From: Pseudomonadota bacterium
GTDB lineage: Bacteria; Pseudomonadota; Gammaproteobacteria; Pseudomonadales; Pseudohongiellaceae
Assembly (NCBI GenBank): GCA_027621405.1
Contig: JAQCBT010000008.1
Span: 113,563-177,562, forward strand
Length of the DNA stretch: 64,000 bases
Direction: 5' to 3'
Part shown: positions 1 through 7,793 of the stretch, one piece after another
Layout: every line of letters begins with the position of its first letter
Numbering within the stretch: position 1 is the stretch's first letter
Made by a program: the position numbers and the translations under genes
The notes under the pieces: model-generated
What the model was told of the DNA's origin: nothing
Database searches by the model: none
Seen by the model: the letters and a program-made list of their open reading frames with translations, nothing else

Positions 1-124
1 CACTGACTCGTGCGATGCCGGGCAAATTTCCACTTCCGGAATTAATTGCCGACAGCTCGCAGAGGCGGGCCAACAGGGATTCCCGCTCCGACTCTATCCA
101 GCGAAATGATTCCTGCAGATCCAT
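1..124 (-). CDS. M20-family metallopeptidase, N-terminal fragment
   Basis: Partial gene starting with ATG at 124 and running off the left edge; 41 codons are visible without a stop. The piece LCELSAINSGSGN followed by LPGIARV resembles the start of M20/carboxypeptidase G2-type hydrolases, zinc aminoacylase/dipeptidase-like enzymes that cleave N-acylated or gamma-glutamyl amino acids. The metal ligands lie outside the window, so activity cannot be judged. It starts 2 bp after the stop of the upstream aminotransferase, so the two are very probably cotranscribed and translationally coupled. The family call rests on a short N-terminal stretch. Confidence 0.6.
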   Translation of the reverse strand, partial: MDLQESFRWIESERESLLARLCELSAINSGSGNLPGIARVS

Positions 125-126
125 AG

Positions 127-1383
127 TTAATCAGAGCTTCCTTCAGCCTTGGCGAGGGATTCCAGGGTGCTTTCGATAATGGTTAAGGCCTTCTCGATGT
201 GCGCATCGGAGATATTCATGGGCGGCAGCAAGCGAATCATATTGTCGCCTGCCCGACCAACCAGCAGGTGGTTGTTGCGCAGCGCTACCAGCATGTCCAC
301 GTTGGGGATCTCACACTTCACACCGATCATCAGTCCCAACCCGGAAGTGGCGGAGATCAATTTCGGGAAGCGTTCAACGAGCTTCTCGAGCCCTTGCTTG
401 AGTCTTGCCCCCTTGCGCTCGATGTCTGCCAACAGTTGGGGCTCCAGCACCAGATCCATGATCGCGTTGCCCACCGCCATGGCCAATGGATTACCACCGA
501 AGGTGCTGCCATGGGTGCCAACAACCATGTGCTTGCCAACTTCTTCTGTAGTCAGGCAGGCGCCCAATGGGAAACCACCGCCAAGACCCTTTGCCAGCGA
601 CATGACATCGGGCACCACATCGAAATGTTCATAGGCGAACAGCTTGCCCGTTCGCGCCACACCACACTGAACTTCGTCCAGCATCAGCAACAGGCCATGT
701 TCGTCACACAGCGCGCGCAGGCCCTGAATAAATTCCCGGGTAACGGGTCGAATACCGCCTTCACCCTGAACGGTTTCCACGATGATGCCAGCAGTATTTT
801 CACCAATAGCCTTCTTCACAGCATCCAGATCGCCCCAGGCAACCTGGTCGAAGCCATGGTCGGTAGGCACAAAATTCTGTATGTGGGACGGGTTTCCGGC
901 GGCGGCTACCGCAGCGATGGTGCGTCCATGAAAACTGTCGCTGAACCCAATCAGGCGATAGCGCTCTTTCTTGCCTATGCCTGCCTGGTAACCACGAACT
1001 GCCTTGATACCCGCTTCGATGGCTTCGGTACCGGAATTGGCAAAGAAAACGCGGTCGGCAAAACTGTTCTCCGTCAGGCGTTTCGCCAGCCGCTCGCCTT
1101 CCGGGATACGGAACACATTGGACAGGTGCCAAACCTTCTCCGCCTGGTCCTTTAGCGCGGCTACCAGGTGCGGATGGGCATGGCCGAAACCGGTTACGGC
1201 GATTCCACTGAGAAAATCCAGGTAGGTCTGGCCATCTTCAGTGAACAGCTCGCTGCCGCGGCCGTGGGTGAACACGATGTCATTGGGTGGGCTGTAGCTG
1301 GGCCACATGGATTCTCTGGCTTCGGATGTATTGGCTGCATCCTTGGCAGCGGTGTTGGCTGTTTGGGTCACCTTGACCTCCAT
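127..1383 (-). CDS. class III (acetylornithine-type) PLP aminotransferase
   Basis: PLP-dependent transaminase of the ArgD/ornithine/4-aminobutyrate group. Visible motifs, numbered from the ATG at 1383: ANSGTEA near 115 (cofactor phosphate), SFHGRT near 150, LDEVQ near 235 (Asp to the pyridine nitrogen), and SLAKGLGGG with the Schiff-base Lys near 265. Length 418 aa is normal for the family. A GTG at 1422 would add 13 residues; neither start has a strong ribosome binding site, and I prefer the ATG because homology begins well after it. The gene overlaps nothing and leads into the M20 peptidase. A divergent Lrp-type regulator 175 bp away probably controls it. Substrate is not decidable from sequence; an N-acyl amino acid or diamine is plausible given the peptidase partner. 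Confidence 0.85.
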   Translation of the reverse strand: MEVKVTQTANTAAKDAANTSEARESMWPSYSPPNDIVFTHGRGSELFTEDGQTYLDFLSGIAVTGFGHAHPHLVAALKDQAEKVWHLSNVFRIPEGERLAKRLTENSFADRVFFANSGTEAIEAGIKAVRGYQAGIGKKERYRLIGFSDSFHGRTIAAVAAAGNPSHIQNFVPTDHGFDQVAWGDLDAVKKAIGENTAGIIVETVQGEGGIRPVTREFIQGLRALCDEHGLLLMLDEVQCGVARTGKLFAYEHFDVVPDVMSLAKGLGGGFPLGACLTTEEVGKHMVVGTHGSTFGGNPLAMAVGNAIMDLVLEPQLLADIERKGARLKQGLEKLVERFPKLISATSGLGLMIGVKCEIPNVDMLVALRNNHLLVGRAGDNMIRLLPPMNISDAHIEKALTIIESTLESLAKAEGSSD

Positions 1384-1557
1384 CGAATAATCTTTAGGTG
1401 TATAGCGTAACAGGAAGCCCACGAAAGGAGCTTTCTATCTTTTTCTAATTGATAAATAAGCTATTTTCAATATCACAGCAAACCGAATAAAATTCGGTTG
1501 CTGCCCGGGGGCGGGCCAATTCAGCGAAAAATCGAAGGTAATATTGGAATAGCGAAC

Positions 1558-2052
1558 ATGGCGAGCATCAAGCTGGACAGGATCGACCAGAAGATCCTGC
1601 AGATTTTGCAACAACAGGGACGAATTACCAATCAAAAGTTGGCTGATCAGGTGAGTTTATCTCCCAGCTCCTGCCTGCAGAGGGTGCGTCGACTGGAGAC
1701 TGGTGGTGTAATCGAGTCTTATCAGGCCCGGATCAACCTGACCCGGGTGGCACGCCATATTATCTGCATCGCCACGGTTTCACTGCGCAACCACACGCAG
1801 GATGAATTCACCGCATTCGAGGCACTGGTGGAGGCGATTCCCGAGGTAGTTGAATGCTTCACAGTGAGCGGAGAGTCTGATTTCCTGATGCGCATCATCT
1901 GCCCGGACATGAACCGCTACGTCGAGATCAACGATCAACTCGTCGCCAGCAACAGCTACCAGGTCACCATCAATTCCTACGTGGTAATGAAGGAGAACAA
2001 ACCGTTCCGGGGTATCGACCTGAAAACCCTGCAGGAAACAGAACCTGGCTAG
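1558..2052 (+). CDS. Lrp/AsnC family transcriptional regulator
   Basis: 164 aa with the classic layout: winged helix-turn-helix at about residues 4-50 (LDRIDQKILQIL, then SLSPSSCLQRVRRLE as recognition helix) and a C-terminal RAM/AsnC ligand domain at about 65-145 (VVECFTVSGESDFLMRI). Family members bind DNA as octamers and sense amino acids. The ATG at 1558 begins exactly where homology begins and has GGAA upstream; an in-frame start at 1498 would add an unrelated 20-residue leader and is rejected. It is divergent from the aminotransferase/M20 operon, the usual arrangement for a local regulator of amino-acid catabolism, so that operon is its likely target (inference). Confidence 0.88.
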   Translation: MASIKLDRIDQKILQILQQQGRITNQKLADQVSLSPSSCLQRVRRLETGGVIESYQARINLTRVARHIICIATVSLRNHTQDEFTAFEALVEAIPEVVECFTVSGESDFLMRIICPDMNRYVEINDQLVASNSYQVTINSYVVMKENKPFRGIDLKTLQETEPG

Positions 2053-2252
2053 TGAACCTGCACCAAATTCTTTGAGGATTTCCGGCACATTTAAAGAGTC
2101 TCTTACGGGGACAGGTTCCTTGGGCCCGTCTGCTGGGTATGCTCGTGCCGGCCGGGTCGCAACCCTGCCTCCCTGCAGTCGCACTCGAAGCCACCGATGC
2201 ACAAGACCATGAACACCACACGATTGTTGCTCGCTAGAAATCTCTGATTGAC

Positions 2253-2290
2253 CAAAAAAAACGCTCGCACCGAGTGAACGATGCGAGCGT
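2253..2290 (-). terminator. Rho-independent terminator
   Basis: Stem ACGCTCGCA (2261-2269) with TGCGAGCGT (2282-2290), 12-nt loop, followed on the minus strand by a run of eight T (2253-2260 region). The T run exists only for minus-strand transcripts. It is about 300 bp past the histidine kinase stop codon, so it fits better as the end of the candidate small RNA than as the kinase terminator. Confidence 0.8.
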
Positions 2291-2381
2291 AAAAGCCCAA
2301 AACACAGGAACCTGGTTTGTAATGTCGCGAACAGTCAAGGGAGAGAATCGACAAGCTTCGACATTAGATTCCGTGCATTTG
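2253..2381 (-). ncRNA. candidate sigma54-dependent small RNA, predicted antisense to glpK start
   Basis: No credible protein gene lies between 2053 and 2588, yet the minus strand has an RNA-gene layout: a -24/-12 element at 2393-2407, a start site predicted near 2381, an 8-bp stem (2359-2366 with 2320-2327, TAATGTCG/CGACATTA) holding a 31-nt loop, a linker, and an intrinsic terminator at 2253-2290. The loop reads TGTCGATTCTCTCC on the RNA. This is exactly complementary, 14 of 14 nt, to the glpK mRNA from its Shine-Dalgarno to the A of its ATG (17451-17464). Expected effect: block of glycerol kinase translation. Seen: elements and complementarity. Inferred: transcription and function. Confidence 0.45.
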
Positions 2382-2392
2382 ATTGTTAATTA

Positions 2393-2407
2393 GCAGGGAG
2401 TGTGCCA
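2393..2407 (-). promoter_or_regulatory. sigma54-type -24/-12 promoter element
   Basis: On the minus strand the site reads TGGCACACTCCCTGC: GG, exactly 10 nt, GC, against the consensus TGGCAC-N5-TTGC. One position of the -12 box differs (C for T). The spacing fits sigma54 and the site faces the terminator at 2253. Confidence 0.45.
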
Positions 2408-2464
2408 ACTCTGGAGACGACCTGAAAACGCCATGTCTACGGGCTTCCGGGAATTGAAGCGATA

Positions 2465-2480
2465 TTTTCCCTGGGGAAAA
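2465..2480. promoter_or_regulatory. 16-bp palindrome, possible enhancer-binding site
   Basis: TTTTCCC-TG-GGGAAAA, perfectly symmetric, centred about 66 bp upstream of the -24 box at 2405-2406 on the minus strand. This is the distance range where bacterial enhancer-binding proteins act on sigma54 promoters. Which protein binds it is unknown; it could also be unrelated to the promoter. Confidence 0.35.
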
Positions 2481-2588
2481 GCGCGCAGTTTTGGCGCCGA
2501 GAGCCTCTGCTGCGCACAAAGAGAGTGCAAAAGCTGAACAAACGTTCGCTCCTAGCCCAAACAGGCTGTCAGCTTGGATCAGGACAAG

Positions 2589-4805
2589 CTATTGCAGTGA
2601 AGCCGATTGCGACTCGCCCAGCCAGCGTTGCAGGGCCCGGCCCATGGATTCCGATTCGATGGGTTTGGCGAGGTAATCATCCATTCCCGCATCGATACAG
2701 CGCTTCTCATCTTCTTCCATTGCATTCGCTGTGAGCGCGATGATCGGTGTTGGTCGTGAACCTCGCTGTTCCTGGTACTTGCGAATCTCAATGGTGGCTT
2801 CATAACCATCCATCCTGGGCATATGGCAATCCATGAAGATAAGATCGTATTTGTTCTCGGCAATTTTCTGTATCGCCTCCAGACCGTCCTCCGCTTTCTC
2901 ACATTCAATGCCAAACTTGCGTAGCATCTTGTCTGCCACGATCTGGTTAACCGCATTGTCTTCCACCAGTAAGACTCGAGCAGCCATGGTTGGTATTTTC
3001 GCCAGCGCCGGTCCATGCACGTCTGCCTGCGGAATCTGCTTCAGGGCATTGCGCAATTGTTTAAACCGAATTGGCAATATCAATTCTGCGGTCTCGTGGC
3101 TTTTCGAGGTATGAGTAACATGGTGCACGAGTCGAATTAGCCTGCCCTTCTCATACTGGAAGTCCTGCTCATCGGTGATTACCACATCTGCCACTTCGTT
3201 TTCGCTGCTAGTAAGGGTCACCTGCATGCGCTGCAATAGTCTCTCGATGGCGGTATGTTGCAGCGGCGAAGCAACCCGGATAGCCACTCGGAGGTCTTCC
3301 AGACCAACCCTGGTATAGGCGTGGTACTGATCCTCAGCATTTACGGCGGGAATGCTGAAATAAAATTCCGAGCCGCAACCAGTCTGGCTGACAAAACCGA
3401 TTTCCCCGCCCATGAGGCTAACGACCTGGCGAGAGATAGCGAGCCCCAGACCGGTACCCCCGTATTTTCGGGTGGTACTACCATCCGCCTGGCCAAAGGC
3501 TTCAAACAGCGCATGTTGGTTATTGGCGTCGATACCGATGCCGGTGTCTTTGACATAAAACTCCAGCTTTTGAGTATCTCTCTGTTGAGCGACTTCACAA
3601 CGAACAAGAATATGGCCTTCGTGAGTGAACTTGACTGCATTACCTACCAGGTTCAGTAACACCTGCCGCAGGCGGGTCGGATCCAACTCGAAGGTGTCGA
3701 AGGCCTTTGGGTCGATTACGGAGCAGAGTTCGACTTCCTTGCGCCGCGCCACCTGGTACATGATAGCGATGACTTCCTCCACGACATCACCCGGCGCCAT
3801 AGCTTCCGGTGCCAGGGTCATCTTGCCAGCATCAATCTTCGACAGGTCAAGTATGTCATTGATGATCGAAAGCAGGCCCGTTGCTGAACGGCTGGCAATT
3901 TCTACGTAGTCCCTTTGTTCAGAGGAAAGAACGCAACCGCGGAGAAGATCCAGCATGCCCACAACGCCGTTCATTGGAGTGCGGATCTCATGACTCATAT
4001 TGGCCAGGAACTGGGTCTTCATGATCGCCGCTTTCTCGGCCTCATTCTTGGCTGCTTCCAGCTCTGCTACGGAGGATTCCAGGCTGTTGCTGTACTCACA
4101 AAGTTTGCGTTCTCGTTCTTCCAACTGCTGCAACAGCTCGTTGAAGCGCTCCACCAGAAAGCCGATCTCATCGTCCGATACTTTCTCTGCTCGCAAGGAA
4201 AAGTCCTGTTGCTCAGTGACTGTAGCTACTGTGGTCTTCAGCGAATCGATGGGCGCGGAGAGATAGCGTGCCAGGCTGCGAGAGAGAGGGATTACGGCAA
4301 TCATCAACAGCAGCATGATAATTGCTCCGGCAACGAGTTGCTGGAAGATCACTCCCAGCACTTCTTCATGATTGATCACGGCAATCAGGGTAGCAACCGT
4401 TGAATTGCTTTCATCAACGGGCGTAATCAACCAGGTTCTTTGCCAACCGGAAAGGGTATCAATTTCTGTAAGCGGCAGTGACCGGGTCATGGCCTGCTCT
4501 ATTTCCTGAGAGTCTCCTACCGCAGCGATGATGGCATTTTCCGGCGAAATCACCAGCGCGCCCTGCAGATGGGGAATCGACAGAAGGCCTTCCAGCTGCC
4601 GAGCAATGCTGGCTGAGTTCCTGAGGTTCACTGCAGTGCCCAGGCTCGCGACCACCTGCTCCATCTGGACGCTCGATTCATCTATGTTGGCGAAATAGGA
4701 CCGGTAGGTAACATAGCTCACCGAGCCTGCAATACTGACAAGCAATAGCGAGCCTGCGATGCCAATGATGATGACCCGCAGCTTCGTAGCCAATGACATA
4801 GCCAT
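2589..4805 (-). CDS. hybrid sensor histidine kinase (HAMP-HisKA-HATPase-pseudoREC-REC)
   Basis: Inner-membrane sensor kinase, about 738 aa. Order (numbered from the TTG four codons upstream): membrane helix 13-36, periplasmic sensor about 40-155, second helix 160-180, HAMP 180-235, coiled coil 230-265, HisKA with MSHEIRTPMNG (phospho-His 276), HATPase with N-box LVGNAVKF (about 390-396), DTGIGI (424) and GTGLGL (454), then a degenerate receiver-like segment about 508-595, and a full receiver 614-735 with VEDN, phospho-Asp 663 (FMDCHMP) and Lys 718 (LAKP). No HPt domain is attached, so a separate phosphotransfer protein is expected. BarA-like in architecture, but the signal is unknown. Start chosen at ATG 4805; a TTG at 4817 is possible and neither has a strong ribosome binding site. 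Confidence 0.9.
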   Translation of the reverse strand: MAMSLATKLRVIIIGIAGSLLLVSIAGSVSYVTYRSYFANIDESSVQMEQVVASLGTAVNLRNSASIARQLEGLLSIPHLQGALVISPENAIIAAVGDSQEIEQAMTRSLPLTEIDTLSGWQRTWLITPVDESNSTVATLIAVINHEEVLGVIFQQLVAGAIIMLLLMIAVIPLSRSLARYLSAPIDSLKTTVATVTEQQDFSLRAEKVSDDEIGFLVERFNELLQQLEERERKLCEYSNSLESSVAELEAAKNEAEKAAIMKTQFLANMSHEIRTPMNGVVGMLDLLRGCVLSSEQRDYVEIASRSATGLLSIINDILDLSKIDAGKMTLAPEAMAPGDVVEEVIAIMYQVARRKEVELCSVIDPKAFDTFELDPTRLRQVLLNLVGNAVKFTHEGHILVRCEVAQQRDTQKLEFYVKDTGIGIDANNQHALFEAFGQADGSTTRKYGGTGLGLAISRQVVSLMGGEIGFVSQTGCGSEFYFSIPAVNAEDQYHAYTRVGLEDLRVAIRVASPLQHTAIERLLQRMQVTLTSSENEVADVVITDEQDFQYEKGRLIRLVHHVTHTSKSHETAELILPIRFKQLRNALKQIPQADVHGPALAKIPTMAARVLLVEDNAVNQIVADKMLRKFGIECEKAEDGLEAIQKIAENKYDLIFMDCHMPRMDGYEATIEIRKYQEQRGSRPTPIIALTANAMEEDEKRCIDAGMDDYLAKPIESESMGRALQRWLGESQSASLQ

Positions 4806-5027
4806 GAAGAATCGCAATAGAAGTTCCCGACAGCAGTCTTCGCTGCTCCAACTCCAGCCTTGAGCCGCCCTTTATCACGGGCGTTACATGTGGAAGGTGA
4901 GTAGCCCGCAGGCAATCAGGCAATCTTCCTTCTTCTGGAGTTCAGTCTAGTTGAAGCTGGGGAGATTGCCGGGAAATTTTCTACAGTGATGCAGGAAAAT
5001 CGCGCTATCGCGAATGCCCCGGCAAAT

Positions 5028-5062
5028 TGGCGGCGGATATCCGTGGCCGTGTATCGCCGCCA
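5028..5062 (-). other. GC-rich hairpin just after lldD-type gene
   Basis: Arms TGGCGGCG (5028-5035) and CGCCGCCA (5055-5062) lie 12-46 bp past the stop codon of the alpha-hydroxy acid oxidase. There is no clear U-run on the minus strand, so it is a weak terminator or an mRNA 3'-end stabiliser. Confidence 0.35.
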
Positions 5063-5073
5063 CCAGGAGTGAC

Positions 5074-6222
5074 TCAGTCGAAATGCAGCTTGCCGCGATT
5101 CAGTTCCCGCAACGAGGAACAGCCCATGAGGATCATGTCACGCTCGATCTCTTCCCGCAGCCTGGTCAGCGCCCTGTCGACACCTGGGTAGCCGCCGCCA
5201 GCCACCGCATAGAGATAACCACGGCCGGTCATGCAAGCCTTGGCACCCATTGCCAATGCCTTGAGCACATGGGTACCACGTCGCACACCGCCATCCAGAA
5301 TGACCTCGATGCTGTCGCCAACCGCATCCACGATAGGGCCTAACTGATCGAATGGCGCGGTCGATCCATCCAGCTGGCGGCCACCGTGATTGGAGATCAT
5401 AACCGCCGACGCACCAATATCCACGGCCCGTCGCGCATCCTCGACCGACATAACGCCTTTTATGGCAAAAGGCCCACCCCAGCGCTTGATCGCTTCTTCG
5501 GCATCCTTCCAGGTAATTGAGCGGTCGAATTGGCTGTTCATATAGCCGACTACGGACGTGAGCTTGCCACTCCCCTCGGATATACGCCCCGACACATTCG
5601 CCAGTTCGAATTTCTTGCGCAACAGGTAGTTGAAGCTCCAACTGGGGTGGGTGGCAAAACTGAACAGGCTCTTGAGGGTAAACTTCGGAGGAATCACCAT
5701 ACCCGTGTACAGATCTTTCTCACGGTTACCCGCTACCAGGGTATCCACCGTCAGGCATATGGCCGAATAGTTTGCTTGCTTGCAGCGATCGATAAATTCC
5801 CAGCTCATTCCCCTGTCTTTGTGTATATACAGCTGGAAGCATTTGGGACCCGGGGTGGCAGCTCCAACTTCCTCGATACTGGTAGTAGAAAGCGAGGAGA
5901 GGCTATACATCGTCTTGTGTTCATGGGCTGCGCGACAGACTGCGAGCTCGCCATGGTGATGGAACAATCTGGTCATTGCGGTCGGCGACAGGAAGACAGG
6001 CCAATCGATATCCTGACCCAACACATTGGTGCGCAGATCCATACCGCTGAGATCGGCCAGGGCATTTGGAATCAAGCGAACCTGATCGAACGCTTCGGTA
6101 TTGCGCCGCAGGGTGACCTCATCATCAGATCCACCATCAATATAGTGAAACAGGGGCGCAGGCAGTCGCTTCTTTGCCATGCGCCTGAAATCCGCAGTGT
6201 TATTACAATCCTTTACACCCAC
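5074..6222 (-). CDS. lldD: FMN-dependent alpha-hydroxy acid dehydrogenase (L-lactate dehydrogenase family)
   Basis: Oxidises an L-2-hydroxy acid, most likely lactate, passing electrons to the quinone pool; such enzymes are peripheral on the inner membrane. 382 aa, normal length. Key features: LFHYIDGGSDDE near residues 24-35, FLSPTAMTRLFH (about 77-88), catalytic Lys 255 (AIKGV), and SNHGGRQLDG with catalytic His 279 and substrate Arg 282, then LDGGVRRG for FMN phosphate. The GTG at 6222 is preferred because family proteins have the first helix (NNTADFRRMAKKRLP) it includes; GGAG lies 11 nt upstream. An ATG at 6180 would cut this helix. Glycolate or mandelate relatives share the motifs, so the substrate is not proven. 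Confidence 0.87.
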   Translation of the reverse strand: MGVKDCNNTADFRRMAKKRLPAPLFHYIDGGSDDEVTLRRNTEAFDQVRLIPNALADLSGMDLRTNVLGQDIDWPVFLSPTAMTRLFHHHGELAVCRAAHEHKTMYSLSSLSTTSIEEVGAATPGPKCFQLYIHKDRGMSWEFIDRCKQANYSAICLTVDTLVAGNREKDLYTGMVIPPKFTLKSLFSFATHPSWSFNYLLRKKFELANVSGRISEGSGKLTSVVGYMNSQFDRSITWKDAEEAIKRWGGPFAIKGVMSVEDARRAVDIGASAVMISNHGGRQLDGSTAPFDQLGPIVDAVGDSIEVILDGGVRRGTHVLKALAMGAKACMTGRGYLYAVAGGGYPGVDRALTRLREEIERDMILMGCSSLRELNRGKLHFD

Positions 6223-6341
6223 AATTTACGGTCTCCGCTCTTAAGGAAGCTCTGTTTGCTCTCGTAGCCCGGAACGGAAGCATAACAGGATTCCCGTTGA
6301 ATTCAGCAGGAATTTGCTTCAGCCCTGCAGTATGATGGGCC

Positions 6342-6785
6342 ATGGCTTATGTTCTGTTTCGCTACCTGCATCTTTTCGCCGTACTCGTGTTAGTCGGTGG
6401 TGTGATCATTGAGAACATGGCCATTCGGCCGAAGATCAACGACGAAGACGCCAGGAACCTGGCAAGGATCGACAGCTTCTGCGGTCTCGCCGTGGTGTGC
6501 ATCATAGTATTCGGTTCGGTGCTGTGGTTTGGCGTGGGCAAGCCAGCCACTTTTTACAGCACGAATCCGTTGTTTCACGCCAAGCTGGGATTGCTTGGCC
6601 TGTTGTTGCTGACTGCGATTACGCCAGCCGTATTTTTTTTCCGCAACCGCAATTTCAACCCGACCGACGATTCCGAGCTTGCCGTTCCTGGCATAGTAAG
6701 AATCTGTCTCCGCCTGGAATTGTTTATCCTGCTTGCAATACCGGTACTTGCCTGGCTGGTCGCTCGCGGAGTGGGACTCGGGTAA
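6342..6785 (+). CDS. DUF2214-like four-helix membrane protein
   Basis: 147 aa, mostly hydrophobic, with four predicted membrane helices (about 5-25, 47-68, 82-102, 122-142). It begins with RYLHLFAVLVLVGG, a His-containing first helix typical of the DUF2214 family, and a small polar loop FRNRNFNPTDDSEL between helices 3 and 4. Function of the family is not known; the His residues in helix 1 are reminiscent of haem or quinone membrane proteins, which is only a suggestion. The neighbour downstream starts 48 bp later on the same strand and may share its transcript. Confidence 0.7.
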   Translation: MAYVLFRYLHLFAVLVLVGGVIIENMAIRPKINDEDARNLARIDSFCGLAVVCIIVFGSVLWFGVGKPATFYSTNPLFHAKLGLLGLLLLTAITPAVFFFRNRNFNPTDDSELAVPGIVRICLRLELFILLAIPVLAWLVARGVGLG

Positions 6786-6832
6786 AGCAAGGTTACAACA
6801 TTTCTTATTGGTGTACTGATCGGGATATCAAT

Positions 6833-7603
6833 ATGACAAAGCGTGTAAGCAAGACAAGCTGTGCGGCCCTGGTGAGCCTAATGGCATTGATTGCCAGTTG
6901 CGAGGGCATGGCCCAGGACAGTGCCGCCTTGCGTCGGGCCCTGGCGGGGCCGGATCGGGAAGTCACCGACTTCGTGCGTGACGAAGTACGCAAACCAGTG
7001 GAGGTGCTCGAATTCCTCGGCATTGGTACCGGCATGACTGTCCTCGATGTCTATGCGGCAGGCGGCTACTACACATACATATTGTCAAAGGCCGTTGGTC
7101 CAGACGGCCTGGTCTATGCACAGAACACCGAGCGTGGTCTCGCATTCCGGGAAGACCGGCAGGAAATTTCCCAGGGTGAGGCACTGGCGAACAAGATTCG
7201 ACAGGGTAATCTCAGCAATGTGCGCAGCCTGGTTGGCCGTGTCGCAGACCTCGATATCCCAGCCGCTTCCCTGGACGGCATACTGTTGATGCAGACCCTG
7301 CATGATTCCTACAACGGCAGCCCCACCCGATCCCTCAACCTGCTTCTCGAATTGAAACGTTTCCTGAAACCCGGCGGCGTAATCGGCATTACCGATCATG
7401 TCGGTATTGCTGCTAACGACAATCGCGAACTGCATCGCATGCAAATCGAACAGGCTATCGATGTCAGTGAACGTGCAGGCTTTATCGTCCAGTCCTCCGA
7501 CATACTCCGCAACCCACGGGACGACCACAGCCGCAGCATCTTTGATCCGCGCCTCGCAAGGAACACGGATCGCTTCCTGCTGCGTCTGATAAATCCCGAT
7601 TGA
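6833..7603 (+). CDS. exported SAM-methyltransferase-fold lipoprotein
   Basis: 256 aa. The N-terminus is a signal sequence with a lipobox-like IASC (Cys 23), so the protein should be membrane-anchored outside the cytoplasm. The mature part is a class I methyltransferase-like fold: MTVLDVYAAGGYYT (motif I with glycines), NLSNVRSLVGRVADLDIPAASLDGI (motifs II-III), LKRFLKPGGVIGITDH (motif post-III). This matches the COG4798-type predicted methyltransferases, several of which carry export signals. The substrate is unknown, and periplasmic SAM supply is unexplained. Start is the ATG at 6833; longer in-frame starts run through the preceding gene. Confidence 0.75.
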   Translation: MTKRVSKTSCAALVSLMALIASCEGMAQDSAALRRALAGPDREVTDFVRDEVRKPVEVLEFLGIGTGMTVLDVYAAGGYYTYILSKAVGPDGLVYAQNTERGLAFREDRQEISQGEALANKIRQGNLSNVRSLVGRVADLDIPAASLDGILLMQTLHDSYNGSPTRSLNLLLELKRFLKPGGVIGITDHVGIAANDNRELHRMQIEQAIDVSERAGFIVQSSDILRNPRDDHSRSIFDPRLARNTDRFLLRLINPD

Positions 7604-7793
7604 AACAGGAGTGGCGAGCGGCCATACTTGACCCCTGATCATTGCCTCAAAAATAGCCGGAATGGGCCTGTCTCCAGTCGGTACACGGTGCTCGCCACCC
7701 TAGCTGGCTAGTACGCGCAGCATCGACGGATCGAAGCCACGATCGGCAATGCATTGCAGGCAAGCAAGAACTTCAGCCCAAGAGCCAGGAATC

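Larger units (their letters stand above)
2053..2588. other. intergenic region without protein gene
   Basis: 536 bp between the Lrp gene and the hybrid kinase. It contains the small-RNA candidate, its promoter-like element, the palindrome at 2465-2480, and a GGGGACAGG string near 2107 that resembles the edge of the palindromic repeats found in the ribosomal cluster. Open frames here show no protein-like composition. Confidence 0.7.

Noticed and set aside
7611..7700. Inverted 9-mers GTGGCGAGC / GCTCGCCAC after the methyltransferase-like gene
   Set aside because: Arms are short and 72 bp apart with no inner stem or U-run; chance or a weak structure is as likely.
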